Shown here: positions 1 to 7,866 of the stretch, piece by piece
Position numbering within the stretch: position 1 is the stretch's first letter
Layout: the number at the start of each line of letters is the position of its first letter
Assembly (NCBI GenBank): GCA_002423905.1
Contig: DIVC01000046.1
Location: 15,934-26,168 of the forward strand
Length of the DNA stretch: 10,235 bases
Origin: Idiomarina sp. UBA6142
GTDB lineage: Bacteria > Pseudomonadota > Gammaproteobacteria > Enterobacterales > Alteromonadaceae
Reading direction: 5' to 3'
Translations under genes and position numbers: made by a program
Notes under the pieces: model-generated
Databases searched by the model: none
What the model saw: only the letters and a program-made list of their open reading frames with translations
Told to the model about the DNA's origin: nothing

Positions 1-1112
1 AAGCGCGGGAATAGGTAATACAACGCACCGATCGTGATCATGGCAACCCAACCTAGCGCACCTGAGTGCACATGGCCGATGGTCCAGTCGGTATAATGTG
101 ACAAGGCGTTCACCGACTTGATCGACATCATTGGGCCTTCGAAGGTCGACATGCCATAGAACGACAGTGACACAATTAAGAAGCGCAAAATTGGATCGGT
201 TTTTAGCTTATGCCATGCACCAGATAAGGTCATGATACCGTTAATCATACCGCCCCATGACGGCACAAACAGAATCACTGACATCACCATACCCAACGAC
301 TGAGTCCAGTCTGGCAGGGCGGTGTAGTGCAAATGGTGAGGGCCAGCCCAAATGTAGAGTGAAATCAGGGCCCAGAAGTGTACGACCGATAAACGATACG
401 AATACACCGGACGCTCAGCTTGCTTGGGCACGAAATAGTACATCATACCAAGGAAGCCAGCAGTTAACAGGAAGCCCACCGCGTTGTGACCGTACCACCA
501 CTGAACCATTGCATCGACAGCACCAGCATAGATGCTGTATGACTTGGTAAATGATACGGGGATAGCCATGCTATTAACGATGTGCAGCACTGCTACGGTG
601 ACAATAAACGAGCCTAAGAACCAGTTGGCAACGTAAATGTGCGAGGTGCGCCGACGTACCATGGTGCCAAAGAACACAATCAGATAGGCCACCCAGACTA
701 CCGCAATCAAAATGTCGATTGGCCACTCAAGTTCAGCGTATTCCTTGCTTGAGGTGAAGCCTAACGGCAGAGTAATGACCGCTAACAAAATAACCGTTTG
801 CCAGCCCCAAAATACAAACGAAGCAAGCTTGTTTGAAAACAGTGGGGTTTGACAGGTCTTCTGGACGATATAAAACGACGTGCCCATCAATGCCGACGTT
901 CCAAATGCAAAAATTACCGCATTGGTGTGCAGTGGGCGTAAGCGGGAGTAGGTTAACCATGGGGTATCAAAATTTAATTCTGGCCAAATCAACTGGGCAG
1001 CAATTAAAACCCCCACAGCCATGCCAATAATGCCCCATATAACAGTCATTATGGCAAACTGCCGAACGACCTTGAGGTTGTATTCTAGTTGTTGTGGACT
1101 TGTGTGGCTCAT
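1..1112 (-). CDS. ccoN: cbb3-type cytochrome c oxidase subunit I (CcoN), 5' part, runs off the left edge
   Basis: Catalytic inner-membrane subunit of the high-affinity cbb3 oxidase, which reduces O2 to water with electrons from cytochrome c and pumps protons. The visible 370 residues start [10 protein letters not shown] and hold successive hydrophobic helices. Ligands are in place: H62 (in LHTNAV) for low-spin heme b, H209 (WWYGHN) and H259/H260 (GPHH) for CuB, Y253 as the helix-VII catalytic tyrosine, and H347/H349 (GHVHSG) for heme b3 and heme b. These sit two residues from the numbering I recall for Pseudomonas stutzeri CcoN. The family is about 475 residues, so roughly 100 are missing. 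ccoO, Q and P probably follow beyond the edge. The start has only a weak GGAA-type ribosome site. I found no clear FNR/ANR box (TTGAT-N4-ATCAA) upstream, although such control is common. The identification is certain. Confidence 0.97.
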   Translation of the reverse strand, partial: MSHTSPQQLEYNLKVVRQFAIMTVIWGIIGMAVGVLIAAQLIWPELNFDTPWLTYSRLRPLHTNAVIFAFGTSALMGTSFYIVQKTCQTPLFSNKLASFVFWGWQTVILLAVITLPLGFTSSKEYAELEWPIDILIAVVWVAYLIVFFGTMVRRRTSHIYVANWFLGSFIVTVAVLHIVNSMAIPVSFTKSYSIYAGAVDAMVQWWYGHNAVGFLLTAGFLGMMYYFVPKQAERPVYSYRLSVVHFWALISLYIWAGPHHLHYTALPDWTQSLGMVMSVILFVPSWGGMINGIMTLSGAWHKLKTDPILRFLIVSLSFYGMSTFEGPMMSIKSVNALSHYTDWTIGHVHSGALGWVAMITIGALYYLFPR

Positions 1113-1150
1113 CTTGTGTTTCCGCGGCTGATGCTCTGAGAGAAACAGAG

Positions 1151-1178
1151 TAACGTGACAAAAGTTACGTGACTAAAG
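1151..1178. repeat. Tandem 14-bp direct repeat upstream of ccoN
   Basis: TAACGTGACAAAAG (1151-1164) is followed directly by TTACGTGACTAAAG (1165-1178), matching at 12 of 14 positions. The shared core is ACGTGAC. It lies 39-66 bases upstream of the ccoN start codon on the minus strand, where an activator or repressor would bind. The regulator is unknown. Confidence 0.55.
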
Positions 1179-1181
1179 TAA

Positions 1182-1207
1182 TGGTTTGCTCGGTTCTGGT
1201 TTGCTCG
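1182..1207. repeat. 11-bp direct repeat with 15-bp period
   Basis: TGGTTTGCTCG occurs exactly at 1182-1192 and again at 1197-1207, separated by GTTC. It follows the 14-bp tandem repeat after three bases. It may be a pair of operator half-sites or a replication-slippage duplication; the sequence cannot decide. Confidence 0.5.
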
Positions 1208-1292
1208 TTAATATGAATAATCGGTTAACGATTCAAGCCAGAGCCAACCCCGCCATTTTAAAGGGTATACCCACAAAAATACAGGCGAAAAC

Positions 1293-1733
1293 ATGCGAAA
1301 AATCAAGTATTCGACCACACCGTACAAAAAATACACACAATGTATCGGGGTATGCTTGTTGGTCACCGTACTTTCTGGTTGTTCAAAACCACCAGATATC
1401 CAAGAGCATAGCGCAGAAATTCCATTTTCCATAACTTGGCAGCCAGAATTGCCGCGTGCGGAGCAGGCCATCGTATTTTCGCTAATATTACCGAGCGAGG
1501 TGAAGCCGGAACTCAGTGAAGTTCGGGGTGTCTCCATGTATATGGGCCGCATTCCATTGCCTTGGCGACAAATCCAACCGGGTCAGTGGCAGGCGGAGTT
1601 GGTGGTAGGTGCATGCACTGAACCGACCATGCAGTGGCAACTAACTGTACCATTGCAGTCACAAGCTACTGCTAGCACGAAAACTGAGCGATTGGAGCCG
1701 TTGCGAGTGACATTTTTTACCGTTACAAATTGA
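1293..1733 (+). CDS. Small predicted lipoprotein, function unknown (possible YtkA/FixH-like fold)
   Basis: The 146-residue protein has a basic N-terminus, a hydrophobic stretch and a lipobox (LSGC, Cys30), so it is probably exported, cleaved before Cys30 and lipidated. The mature part is about 117 residues with no further membrane segment. The stretch V-S-M-Y-M-G-R-I-P-L, then P-G-Q-W-Q-A-E-L, then W-Q-L-T-V resembles the beta-sandwich pattern of YtkA/FixH-type periplasmic domains, which are often linked to oxidase assembly or copper handling. That match is by eye only. A second cysteine lies in VGACTEP. AGG at 1283-1285 sits seven bases before ATG. It is divergent from ccoN across a shared control region, which suggests but does not prove a link to cbb3 oxidase. 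Confidence 0.75.
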   Translation: MRKIKYSTTPYKKYTQCIGVCLLVTVLSGCSKPPDIQEHSAEIPFSITWQPELPRAEQAIVFSLILPSEVKPELSEVRGVSMYMGRIPLPWRQIQPGQWQAELVVGACTEPTMQWQLTVPLQSQATASTKTERLEPLRVTFFTVTN

Positions 1734-1765
1734 GACAAATAGCCTGATGAGTCGAACGGCTTACG

Positions 1766-1774
1766 TGTTATAGT
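1766..1774 (+). promoter_or_regulatory. Putative extended -10 promoter for the nfeD-qmcA operon
   Basis: TGTTATAGT is an extended -10 element (TG-N-TATAGT, five of six to TATAAT), 40 bases before the NfeD-like start. No good -35 is present, which extended -10 promoters tolerate. The same TGnTATAGT form appears upstream of the TraB-family gene. Confidence 0.4.
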
Positions 1775-1814
1775 ATCTGCATTAACAAGGGCTTAACAAC
1801 ATGAGGGGAGTCAT

Positions 1815-2264
1815 ATGAGTATCGCGATGATGTGGATCGTTGTCGGTATTGTGTTGATTTTATCAGAGCTGCTGCTAACCAGCGTCGTTGCTGTATTTCT
1901 TGGTGTGGGTGCTATTGTCACAGGGTTATTAGTTCACTGGAATGTAATTGAGCAAAGCGCAATTCAGTTTGCGATTTTTGGAATTGTCAGTCTATCGTTA
2001 TTGCTCACGGCAAGAGGCCAGATAAAACGTTGGTTTTCCGGTTATAGTGATGCTGATCATGAAGGCAAACCGAATTTCCAGCGCGACCTTGGCGCTCGCG
2101 TTACCGTCTCGTCTGATTTCAATCATGGCGCCGGCCGCGTCACTCTGAATGGGGTGCAGTGGGATGCCTTTTCAGCCGATGAACTGAAAATCGGCGATAC
2201 CGCTTGGGTAGTCTCCAATGAAGGTATCCAATTAACGGTAACAGCAAAACCACCGGTCGCATAA
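1815..2264 (+). CDS. NfeD-like membrane protein (YbbJ type), partner of QmcA
   Basis: The 149-residue inner-membrane protein has three hydrophobic helices (about residues 4-22, 24-43 and 49-66), then a soluble domain (about 85-147) of the NfeD C-terminal OB-fold type. Typical elements are the LGARVTV strand, a G-R-V-x-L-N-G-x-x-W-D-A stretch and G-D-T-A-W-V-V. Short NfeD proteins are almost always encoded beside an SPFH/stomatin gene and are thought to act with it in membrane organisation or protein quality control; E. coli has ybbJ beside qmcA. That pairing holds here, 47 bases upstream of qmcA and on the same strand. GAGGGGAG at 1803-1810 is a strong ribosome site four bases before ATG, which fixes the start. 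Confidence 0.9.
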   Translation: MSIAMMWIVVGIVLILSELLLTSVVAVFLGVGAIVTGLLVHWNVIEQSAIQFAIFGIVSLSLLLTARGQIKRWFSGYSDADHEGKPNFQRDLGARVTVSSDFNHGAGRVTLNGVQWDAFSADELKIGDTAWVVSNEGIQLTVTAKPPVA

Positions 2265-2311
2265 TCATCAGTAAAGTAGCGATTTATTTAACTCACGTTT
2301 GAGGAAATCAT

Positions 2312-3247
2312 ATGATCGATGGACTAGAAGTTAGTACGGTACTCAGCATAGGTTTTGCTATTGCCGTTATTATCGTCATTTTAAAAACTGCACGTATTGT
2401 CCCGCAACGGTCTAATTTCGTGGTGGAGCGGCTTGGTAAGTACAATCGCACCCTCGATTCAGGCTTTCACTTATTGATTCCGTTTATTGATAAAGTGGCT
2501 TATCAACACACCTTAAAAGAAGAGGTGATCGATGTTGAGCGGCAGCCTTGTGTAACCCGCGATAACATTCAAGTAGGTATTAACGGGGTACTCTACATTC
2601 AGGTGGTCGATGCCTTTAAAGCCAGTTACGGTATTAATGATTATCGGTATGCGGCCTCACAGCTGGCACAAACCACTATGCGCTCGGTTATTGGTCAAAC
2701 CGATTTAGATAAAACCTTTGAAGAGCGTTCGACGATTAATGAAATTGTGGTGCGAACACTTGACGAAGCTGCAGCACCTTGGGGTATTAAAGTACTGCGT
2801 TATGAAATTTCTGATATTGAGTTACCGGCAAGTATTCGTGATGCCTTAGAACAGCAAATGCGCGCGGAACGTGAACGCCGTGCCGCCATTGCCCGTTCAG
2901 AGGGTGAACGGCAGGCGATGATTAACGTCTCAGAAGGTCAGAAGCAGGAGATTATTAACTTGTCTGAAGCGGAAAAGCTGAAGCAAATTAATGAAGCTGA
3001 AGGTCGTGCCCAAGAAATTGAACTGATCGCTATAGCAACGGCTGAAGGTTTGCGGAAAATTGCCGCAGCCATTCAACAACCAGGTGGCCAAGATGCGGTC
3101 AGTTTGCGGGTCGCAGAGCAGTACGTAAAAGAGTTCGGAAATCTAGCAAAACAAACCAATACATTAATATTGCCGGCACAATTGGCAGACATTGGTGGTG
3201 CTGTTGCTGGGCTAACTGAAATCTTGAAAAGTCGTTCACAAAACTAA
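2312..3247 (+). CDS. qmcA: SPFH/stomatin-family membrane protein QmcA
   Basis: The 311 residues are close to E. coli QmcA (about 305). It has an N-terminal membrane segment (about 9-25), then I-V-P-Q-R-S-N-F-V-V-E-R-L-G-K-Y opening the SPFH (prohibitin/stomatin) domain at about 30-190. A charged coiled coil follows (about 180-255), rich in E, R, A and Q and containing repeated S-E-G/A-E/Q segments, and then an Ala/Gly-rich tail. Such proteins oligomerise on the membrane; E. coli QmcA is linked to FtsH/HflKC-type quality control. GAGGA at 2301-2305 lies six bases before ATG. It is the second gene of an operon with the NfeD-like gene and is closed by a terminator 25 bases after its stop codon. 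Nothing looks broken. Confidence 0.93.
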   Translation: MIDGLEVSTVLSIGFAIAVIIVILKTARIVPQRSNFVVERLGKYNRTLDSGFHLLIPFIDKVAYQHTLKEEVIDVERQPCVTRDNIQVGINGVLYIQVVDAFKASYGINDYRYAASQLAQTTMRSVIGQTDLDKTFEERSTINEIVVRTLDEAAAPWGIKVLRYEISDIELPASIRDALEQQMRAERERRAAIARSEGERQAMINVSEGQKQEIINLSEAEKLKQINEAEGRAQEIELIAIATAEGLRKIAAAIQQPGGQDAVSLRVAEQYVKEFGNLAKQTNTLILPAQLADIGGAVAGLTEILKSRSQN

Positions 3248-3272
3248 CTTTGTGGTGACTAGCGTATTTCAC

Positions 3273-3304
3273 AGACCGTTCATCGCTGATGAACGGTCTT
3301 TTTT
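3273..3304 (+). terminator. Rho-independent terminator after qmcA
   Basis: A perfect 12-bp stem, AGACCGTTCATC (3273-3284) with GATGAACGGTCT (3288-3299), has a three-base loop and six T (3299-3304). It separates the nfeD-qmcA operon from the RND operon. Confidence 0.93.
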
Positions 3305-3364
3305 GATCGAATCTGCTCCAATGTACATATACGTAGCCTAATGATCATTCAAGGAAGTTTTGGT

Positions 3365-4402
3365 ATGTCGATAAAACGCATCGGTTGGATTTTGCTCTTA
3401 GCAAGCCTTGCGATACCCGCTGCAACTGCACAACAACGTTGGGGGGGTGACAGTTCGGCATTAGTCATTACCCAGTCGTTGGGTTTTGAACGCACCCAGC
3501 AACGTGTTGACGCCGTTGGTTATGCGGAAGCCATCCAATCGGTATCACTGTATCCAGCGGTTGGTGATTTAGTGCAGGCAGTCAATTTTAGGCCCGGCGA
3601 TCGCGTTGAAGCTGGGCAGGTTTTGCTGCGTCTTGATGATCGTCGGCAGGTCGTTGCCCTTGAACGGGCAACTATTCAGCTCGCTGATGCTGAACGAACA
3701 GTAAAACGCTTGACCACCAGTCGCCAGCAAGGCGCTATCGCGCAAAATGAATTGGATAATGCAATAACCGCCCGTGATTTGCTGAAAGTTAGTGTACAAG
3801 AAGCACAAACAAATCTTGACGATAGAACTGTGATTGCGCCTTTCAGTGGTGTCGTGGGTATCAGCGACGTGCAAGTGGGTGACCGCATCACCGCGCAAAC
3901 CCTGATTACCACCCTTGACCGTCGGGAGCAGCTCTATATCGACTTCGATGCGCCCGAGAGTGCGGTCGAATTGCTCCGTAATGACGCGCGCCTGACTGTG
4001 CGCCCGTGGAACCAACAAGCAGCGGCTTACGAGGCCGAAATCTTAGAGGTCGACTCACGCGTTAACATGACCCGCAGAACCATTCGGGTGCGCGCAAGCC
4101 TCGATAATCAGGATGATTTATTTCGCCCCGGTATGAGCTTTCGGGTGAGTCTGGATATTCAAGGCGATAGCTATGCGGTGGTGCCAGAAGCTGCGTTAAT
4201 GTGGGGCGCCGAAGGAGCCTTTGTCTGGATTGCGAAAAACGACAAAGCACAACGCGTCGAAGTTGAGATCCAACAGCGACTGCCAGGCCGCGTTTTAGTA
4301 GGCGGTGCCCTGCAATTAGGTGATCAGCTGATTGTTGAAGGTGTGCAAAGTCTTCGCCCTGGACAAAACCTGCGCTACGTAACCAGAGAGGCAGTGCAAT
4401 AA
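3365..4402 (+). CDS. RND efflux periplasmic adaptor (membrane-fusion protein)
   Basis: This protein would link the RND permease to an outer-membrane channel across the periplasm. I chose ATG 3365 (345 residues) over the in-frame ATG 3341 because AAGGAAG at 3351-3357 sits seven bases before it, and because the protein then starts with a clean signal peptide (SIKR, hydrophobic core, AATAQ). No lipobox is visible, so it is probably not lipidated, unlike AcrA/MexA. Domains follow in the usual order: biotinyl-lipoyl half-motif (G78-D-R-V-E-A-G-Q-V-L), alpha-hairpin (about 90-150), second lipoyl half (V-I-A-P-F-S-G-V-V-G), beta-barrel and membrane-proximal domain. Its stop overlaps the permease start by one base, implying translational coupling. 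A run of seven G (3441-3447) lies just after the signal peptide and could slip. Substrates are unknown. Confidence 0.93.
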   Translation: MSIKRIGWILLLASLAIPAATAQQRWGGDSSALVITQSLGFERTQQRVDAVGYAEAIQSVSLYPAVGDLVQAVNFRPGDRVEAGQVLLRLDDRRQVVALERATIQLADAERTVKRLTTSRQQGAIAQNELDNAITARDLLKVSVQEAQTNLDDRTVIAPFSGVVGISDVQVGDRITAQTLITTLDRREQLYIDFDAPESAVELLRNDARLTVRPWNQQAAAYEAEILEVDSRVNMTRRTIRVRASLDNQDDLFRPGMSFRVSLDIQGDSYAVVPEAALMWGAEGAFVWIAKNDKAQRVEVEIQQRLPGRVLVGGALQLGDQLIVEGVQSLRPGQNLRYVTREAVQ

Positions 4403-7400
4403 TGAAATGGTCGCCGCAACTCGCTGATTTGCCCTCTATGGCTATTCGTCGCCCGGTACTTATCGTGGTGATGAATTTACTGATTATTATTGCCGGCATC
4501 GCGGCATTAAATGGTATTGAAGTTCGTGAACTACCGGATGTTGATCGACCTATAATTACCGTCTCTGCCAGTTACCCAGGTGCTGCTCCCGAAACCGTTG
4601 ATACTGAAGTGACCAGTCGCTTAGAAGGCGCGGTGGCTCGGGTCAGCGGGGTGAAGAGCATTCGCGCGTCCAGTGAAGAGGGTAGTTCACGTATTGTTAT
4701 CGAGTTTCGTCCCGGTATTGATTTGGATAATGCTGCCAATGAAACCCGTGAATCGGTGAGTCGTATTCAGCGTCGATTGCCGCCTGAAGTGGAAAACGTC
4801 GCCATTATTAAAGCCGATAACAATGCTCAATCGGTGGTTAGTTTGGCAGTATCAAGCGATACCTTGGACCTAGAAACCTTGACCCGTCGGGTCGAAACTG
4901 ATTTAGCGCCGAATTTTTTGAATATTGCTGGGGTAGCGGATGTCACCCTCAATGGTGCTCGGCGCCAAGTGATGCGGGTGGTCCTCGATCCGTTGCGTTT
5001 GGCAAGCTATAACTTAGCCGTTACTGATGTTGCCCAAGTACTCCGTCAAGCACCGTTTGACGTGCCTGCTGGCAGCTTAAAGTCCAGCGACCAGCAGCTC
5101 ATAGTCCGCGCTGATGCTAGCTCAATGACTGAGCAAGACATCCGCGATATTGTTATCCGTGATAATACCCGTGTTGGTGACATCGCCAATGTTTACTTTG
5201 CTCCGGCCGAAGCTAACAGTATGGTTCGCTTGGATGGTAAAGCGGTTATCGGCATTGGCATTATTCGCCAGGCACGCTCCAATACCATTGAAATATCTGA
5301 TGAAGTGCTCAAATTGGTCGAGCGATTAAAAGTTCAATATCCAGAAATGAACTTGGAAGTAACTTCAGACGACGCTAAATTTATTCGCAGTTCAGTGGAT
5401 GAGGTAATCACCTCACTGGCACTCACTATTCTGTTGGTGGTAGCAACACTGTGGGTATTTATTGGTTCTGGTCGCGCAACCATTATTCCGGCGGTTGCTA
5501 TTCCAGTTGCCTTAGTGGGTTCCTTGGCGGTTATTTGGTTACTTGGCTTTTCGATTAATATCCTTACCTTGCTCGCACTGGTTCTTGCCACTGGCTTAAT
5601 CGTCGACGATGCCATCGTGGTGTCTGAAAATATTCAGCGCCGACGCGCTCTTGGCCTCGGCGCGCGGGCAGCGGCAGTGATTGGCACTCGGGAAGTATTC
5701 TTTGCGGTTATCGCCACCACTGCAGTGTTGGTAGCGGTATTTGTGCCGATTGCCTTTTTACCGTCAACAGCGGGTCGTTTATTCCGTGAGTTTGGCGGTG
5801 TACTGGCGACTGCAGTGATCATTTCGTCATTTGTAGCGCTATCGTTGGTGCCTGCCTTGACAGCCCGGTTACCGGTAAAAGCGCAACAACCGCGAAGCAG
5901 TCGTTTGCAACAACTCGGGACAACGTTACTCAATGCGTATAGCAAGAGCTTAAGCTGGGTTATCAACCGCGCGTGGTGGGTATTTACCGCATGCGTTTTA
6001 ATTGCTGGGTCAGCAACGTATTTCTATACCCTGATTGATAGTGAGCTAATGCCCAACGAGGATCGTGGCATTGTGCGGATTTTTGCGCGTGGGCCAGATG
6101 GCGTTGGATTAAACTTTATGGATCGTCAAGCGCAACAAATGGAAGCGTTGTTGCTTCCTTATGTCAACGGCGGCGACGTGGATAGCATTAGTACCACTGT
6201 AGGTCAGTGGGATCCAAACTTGGTATTTATTACTGTACGTTTGACTGATTGGGGCTCACGCTCGAAGTCACAGCAGCAAATCATTAGCGAGATCAGTGGT
6301 CCAGTAGGCGAAATTCCGGGCGCACCAGGGCGTGCCTTTGGCTCGAACAGCCTCAATTTACGCGGGCAGGGTGGTGGCCTAGAAATTGCGCTTACTGGCG
6401 AAACCTATGAGCAGATTTTCGTGGCTGCACAGCAGTTTGCGCGGGTACTGCAGCAACGTATGCCTGAAGTAGGTTTTCCACGGGTTGGCTTTCAGCCAAC
6501 ACAGCCACAGTTGCGTGTCAATATCGACCGTAAGCGCGCTGAAGAACTCGGGGTGCCGCTAAATGACATTTCAGCAACGCTGCGTGCCGCCATCAATGGT
6601 AATGATTTAGTAGATTTAAATATTGGCGACCAAGCAGTACCGTTAATTTTAATGGCGGAGCGGAGTCAGATAAAAGATCCATCTGATTTATCCAATCTTT
6701 ATGTCGGTTCAAGCCAAGGCGCATTAGTGCCGCTATCGAGCTTGGCCAGCATTTCGGAAGAAGGGGTATCGGCAGAGTTAGAACGCCGTAAACAGCGCCG
6801 TGCAATTACTATTAATATGCAGCAACCTGACGGTATACCCATGGAGCAGGTGGTAGCAACCTTGCGAGAATTAGCAGAGCAAGAGTTGCCAAGTAACATC
6901 AATATGATTCTCCTCGGCGAGGCGGAAGCATATGAGGAAACTGAGCGTGAAGTGTTGCTCACGTATATCCTCGCTTTGATCATTGTATTCCTGGTCTTGG
7001 CAGCACAATTTGAGAGTGTAAACAGTGCCTTAGTTGTTATGGCAACAGTACCATTCGGCGTCGCCGCGGCATTCTTTGCAATTTACCTAACCGGAACTAC
7101 GATTAACATTTTCTCACAAATAGGATTGGTCATGTTGATTGGTCTTATTGCCAAAAACTCGATTTTATTGGTTGAATTTGCGGATCAGTTGCGCGATCAA
7201 GGCAAATCGGTCCGGGAAGCGGTGGAACAGGCAGCCACGATACGGTTACGCCCGATTATGATGACCTTAGTGTCAACGTTATTGGGTGCATTACCGCTGA
7301 TTCTGTCCGTTGGTGCCGGTGCAGAGGCTCGTAATGCCATTGGCTGGGTTATTTTCGGCGGCTTAGCCTTTGCCGTGGTGTTTACCTTATATCTCACGCC

Positions 7401-7494
7401 GATAGTTTATTATGGGCTGGCACGTTTTAGTAAACCACGCGCCGATGAAACGCAAAAGCTTGAGCGCGAGATGGCAGCCGCCGATATGCTGTAA
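4402..7494 (+). CDS. RND multidrug efflux permease (HAE1/AcrB type)
   Basis: A proton-driven inner-membrane transporter of 1030 residues (AcrB is 1049), expected to export hydrophobic or amphiphilic compounds through a tripartite pump. TM1 lies at about 15-35. The first periplasmic loop starts with the V-R-E-L-P-D-V-D-R-P pattern, TM2-6 fall at about 335-480, TM7 at about 524-543 and TM8-12 at about 854-1010. The proton-relay residues are present: D402/D403 (GLIVDDAIVV, equivalent to AcrB D407/D408) and K918 (IAKNSILLVEF, equivalent to AcrB K940). It is co-transcribed with the adaptor (TAATG overlap) and ends at a strong terminator. No outer-membrane factor or TetR-type repressor is adjacent, so it probably shares a TolC encoded elsewhere. 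Assignment to a specific pump or drug is not possible from sequence alone. Confidence 0.96.
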   Translation: MKWSPQLADLPSMAIRRPVLIVVMNLLIIIAGIAALNGIEVRELPDVDRPIITVSASYPGAAPETVDTEVTSRLEGAVARVSGVKSIRASSEEGSSRIVIEFRPGIDLDNAANETRESVSRIQRRLPPEVENVAIIKADNNAQSVVSLAVSSDTLDLETLTRRVETDLAPNFLNIAGVADVTLNGARRQVMRVVLDPLRLASYNLAVTDVAQVLRQAPFDVPAGSLKSSDQQLIVRADASSMTEQDIRDIVIRDNTRVGDIANVYFAPAEANSMVRLDGKAVIGIGIIRQARSNTIEISDEVLKLVERLKVQYPEMNLEVTSDDAKFIRSSVDEVITSLALTILLVVATLWVFIGSGRATIIPAVAIPVALVGSLAVIWLLGFSINILTLLALVLATGLIVDDAIVVSENIQRRRALGLGARAAAVIGTREVFFAVIATTAVLVAVFVPIAFLPSTAGRLFREFGGVLATAVIISSFVALSLVPALTARLPVKAQQPRSSRLQQLGTTLLNAYSKSLSWVINRAWWVFTACVLIAGSATYFYTLIDSELMPNEDRGIVRIFARGPDGVGLNFMDRQAQQMEALLLPYVNGGDVDSISTTVGQWDPNLVFITVRLTDWGSRSKSQQQIISEISGPVGEIPGAPGRAFGSNSLNLRGQGGGLEIALTGETYEQIFVAAQQFARVLQQRMPEVGFPRVGFQPTQPQLRVNIDRKRAEELGVPLNDISATLRAAINGNDLVDLNIGDQAVPLILMAERSQIKDPSDLSNLYVGSSQGALVPLSSLASISEEGVSAELERRKQRRAITINMQQPDGIPMEQVVATLRELAEQELPSNINMILLGEAEAYEETEREVLLTYILALIIVFLVLAAQFESVNSALVVMATVPFGVAAAFFAIYLTGTTINIFSQIGLVMLIGLIAKNSILLVEFADQLRDQGKSVREAVEQAATIRLRPIMMTLVSTLLGALPLILSVGAGAEARNAIGWVIFGGLAFAVVFTLYLTPIVYYGLARFSKPRADETQKLEREMAAADML

Positions 7495-7527
7495 GCTTGA
7501 GCATACTAACCTTTACTGACTGCAGAG

Positions 7528-7564
7528 AACCATCCGTAGCTGTTAGCAACGGATGGTTTTTTTT
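7528..7564 (+). terminator. Rho-independent terminator after the RND operon
   Basis: AACCATCCGT (7528-7537) pairs perfectly with ACGGATGGTT (7549-7558). GCT/AGC extends the stem past an A-A mismatch to a three-base loop. Eight T follow (7557-7564). It lies 33 bases after the permease stop. Confidence 0.93.
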
Positions 7565-7714
7565 AGCGTGAAGGAAGCTTATGACCAAGTGTATTCAGAT
7601 GAATCGAGCGCTACGTGTAATCTGCACGAGAAGGGCTATGGTTTCCCGCTAAATTTTAAAAACCACGGTATCGATGTGAGCACACACTGTGAGTATTCGC
7701 TATTGATACATTCT

Positions 7715-7742
7715 ATTTAACATAATATACATTATACGCAAT
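7715..7742 (-). other. dif: dif site (XerC/XerD chromosome dimer resolution), left end of the inserted element
   Basis: Read on the plus strand, the XerD arm ATTTAACATAA (7715-7725) and core TATACA (7726-7731) are identical to the reverse complement of E. coli dif. The XerC arm TTATACGCAAT (7732-7742) differs from TTATGCGCACC at three positions, giving 25 of 28 overall. XerC and XerD resolve chromosome dimers here under FtsK control, which places the window at the replication terminus. The standard dif orientation is on the minus strand. If the insertion reading is right, this is a hybrid: the XerD arm from the host and the XerC arm from the element. Confidence 0.92.
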
Positions 7743-7767
7743 CATCTAGAATCGTTTTAACGGCCAC

Positions 7768-7803
7768 AAAAAAGCCCCGCAACAACGCCTAATTGTTCGG
7801 GGC
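7768..7803 (-). terminator. Minus-strand rho-independent terminator inside the element
   Basis: GCCCCG-C-AACAA (7774-7785) pairs with TTGTT-CGGGGC (7793-7803) with one bulged C and a seven-base loop. Six A at 7768-7773 become the U tract on the minus strand. There is no T tract on the plus strand, so it stops leftward transcription just before dif. Confidence 0.85.
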
Positions 7804-7837
7804 CACGGCCACCATGAGTTTTAACGATGCAGGTGGC
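7768..7837 (-). ncRNA. Candidate ~70-nt minus-strand small RNA
   Basis: On the minus strand TAGAAT (complement of 7844-7849) could serve as a -10 box, giving a start near 7837; the -35 is poor. From there GCCACC/GGTGGC (arms 7832-7837 and 7808-7813) can form a first hairpin, and the terminator at 7768-7803 a second. The only minus-strand reading frame in this stretch is 18 codons. The terminator is solid; the RNA itself is inferred from it and the lack of a gene. Confidence 0.3.
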
Positions 7838-7866
7838 GTATTCATTCTAGCGAATCATGATCATCT

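Larger units (their letters stand above)
1113..1292. promoter_or_regulatory. Divergent control region between ccoN and the lipoprotein gene
   Basis: These 180 bases separate two genes read outward. They hold two separate tandem repeats (listed below), a GTAAC-N9-GTTAC inverted repeat at 1150-1168, and an AATCG-N5-CGATT inverted repeat at 1219-1233. No convincing -35/-10 pair was found on either strand. The repeated motifs look like regulator binding sites, but this is inference from position and symmetry. Confidence 0.45.

Noticed and set aside
1..1112. Several plus- and minus-strand open frames of 60-100 codons within ccoN
   Set aside because: They are shadows of ccoN, whose full set of metal ligands fixes the coding frame.
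3303..3331. Possible promoter for the RND operon (TTGATC with TACATA or CATATA)
   Set aside because: The -10 candidates match poorly and the -35 overlaps the qmcA terminator T tract; too weak to list as a feature.
6364..6371. GGGCAGGG, a match to the FtsK-orienting KOPS motif, pointing toward dif
   Set aside because: One occurrence of this seven-fixed-base motif is about what chance gives over both strands of 10 kb. I saw no opposite-oriented copy right of dif.
7581..7652. 23-codon frame after the RND terminator with a good AAGGAAG ribosome site
   Set aside because: The peptide (starts MTKCIQMNRA) is too short and featureless to support as a gene from one sequence. It would deserve a look only if conserved.
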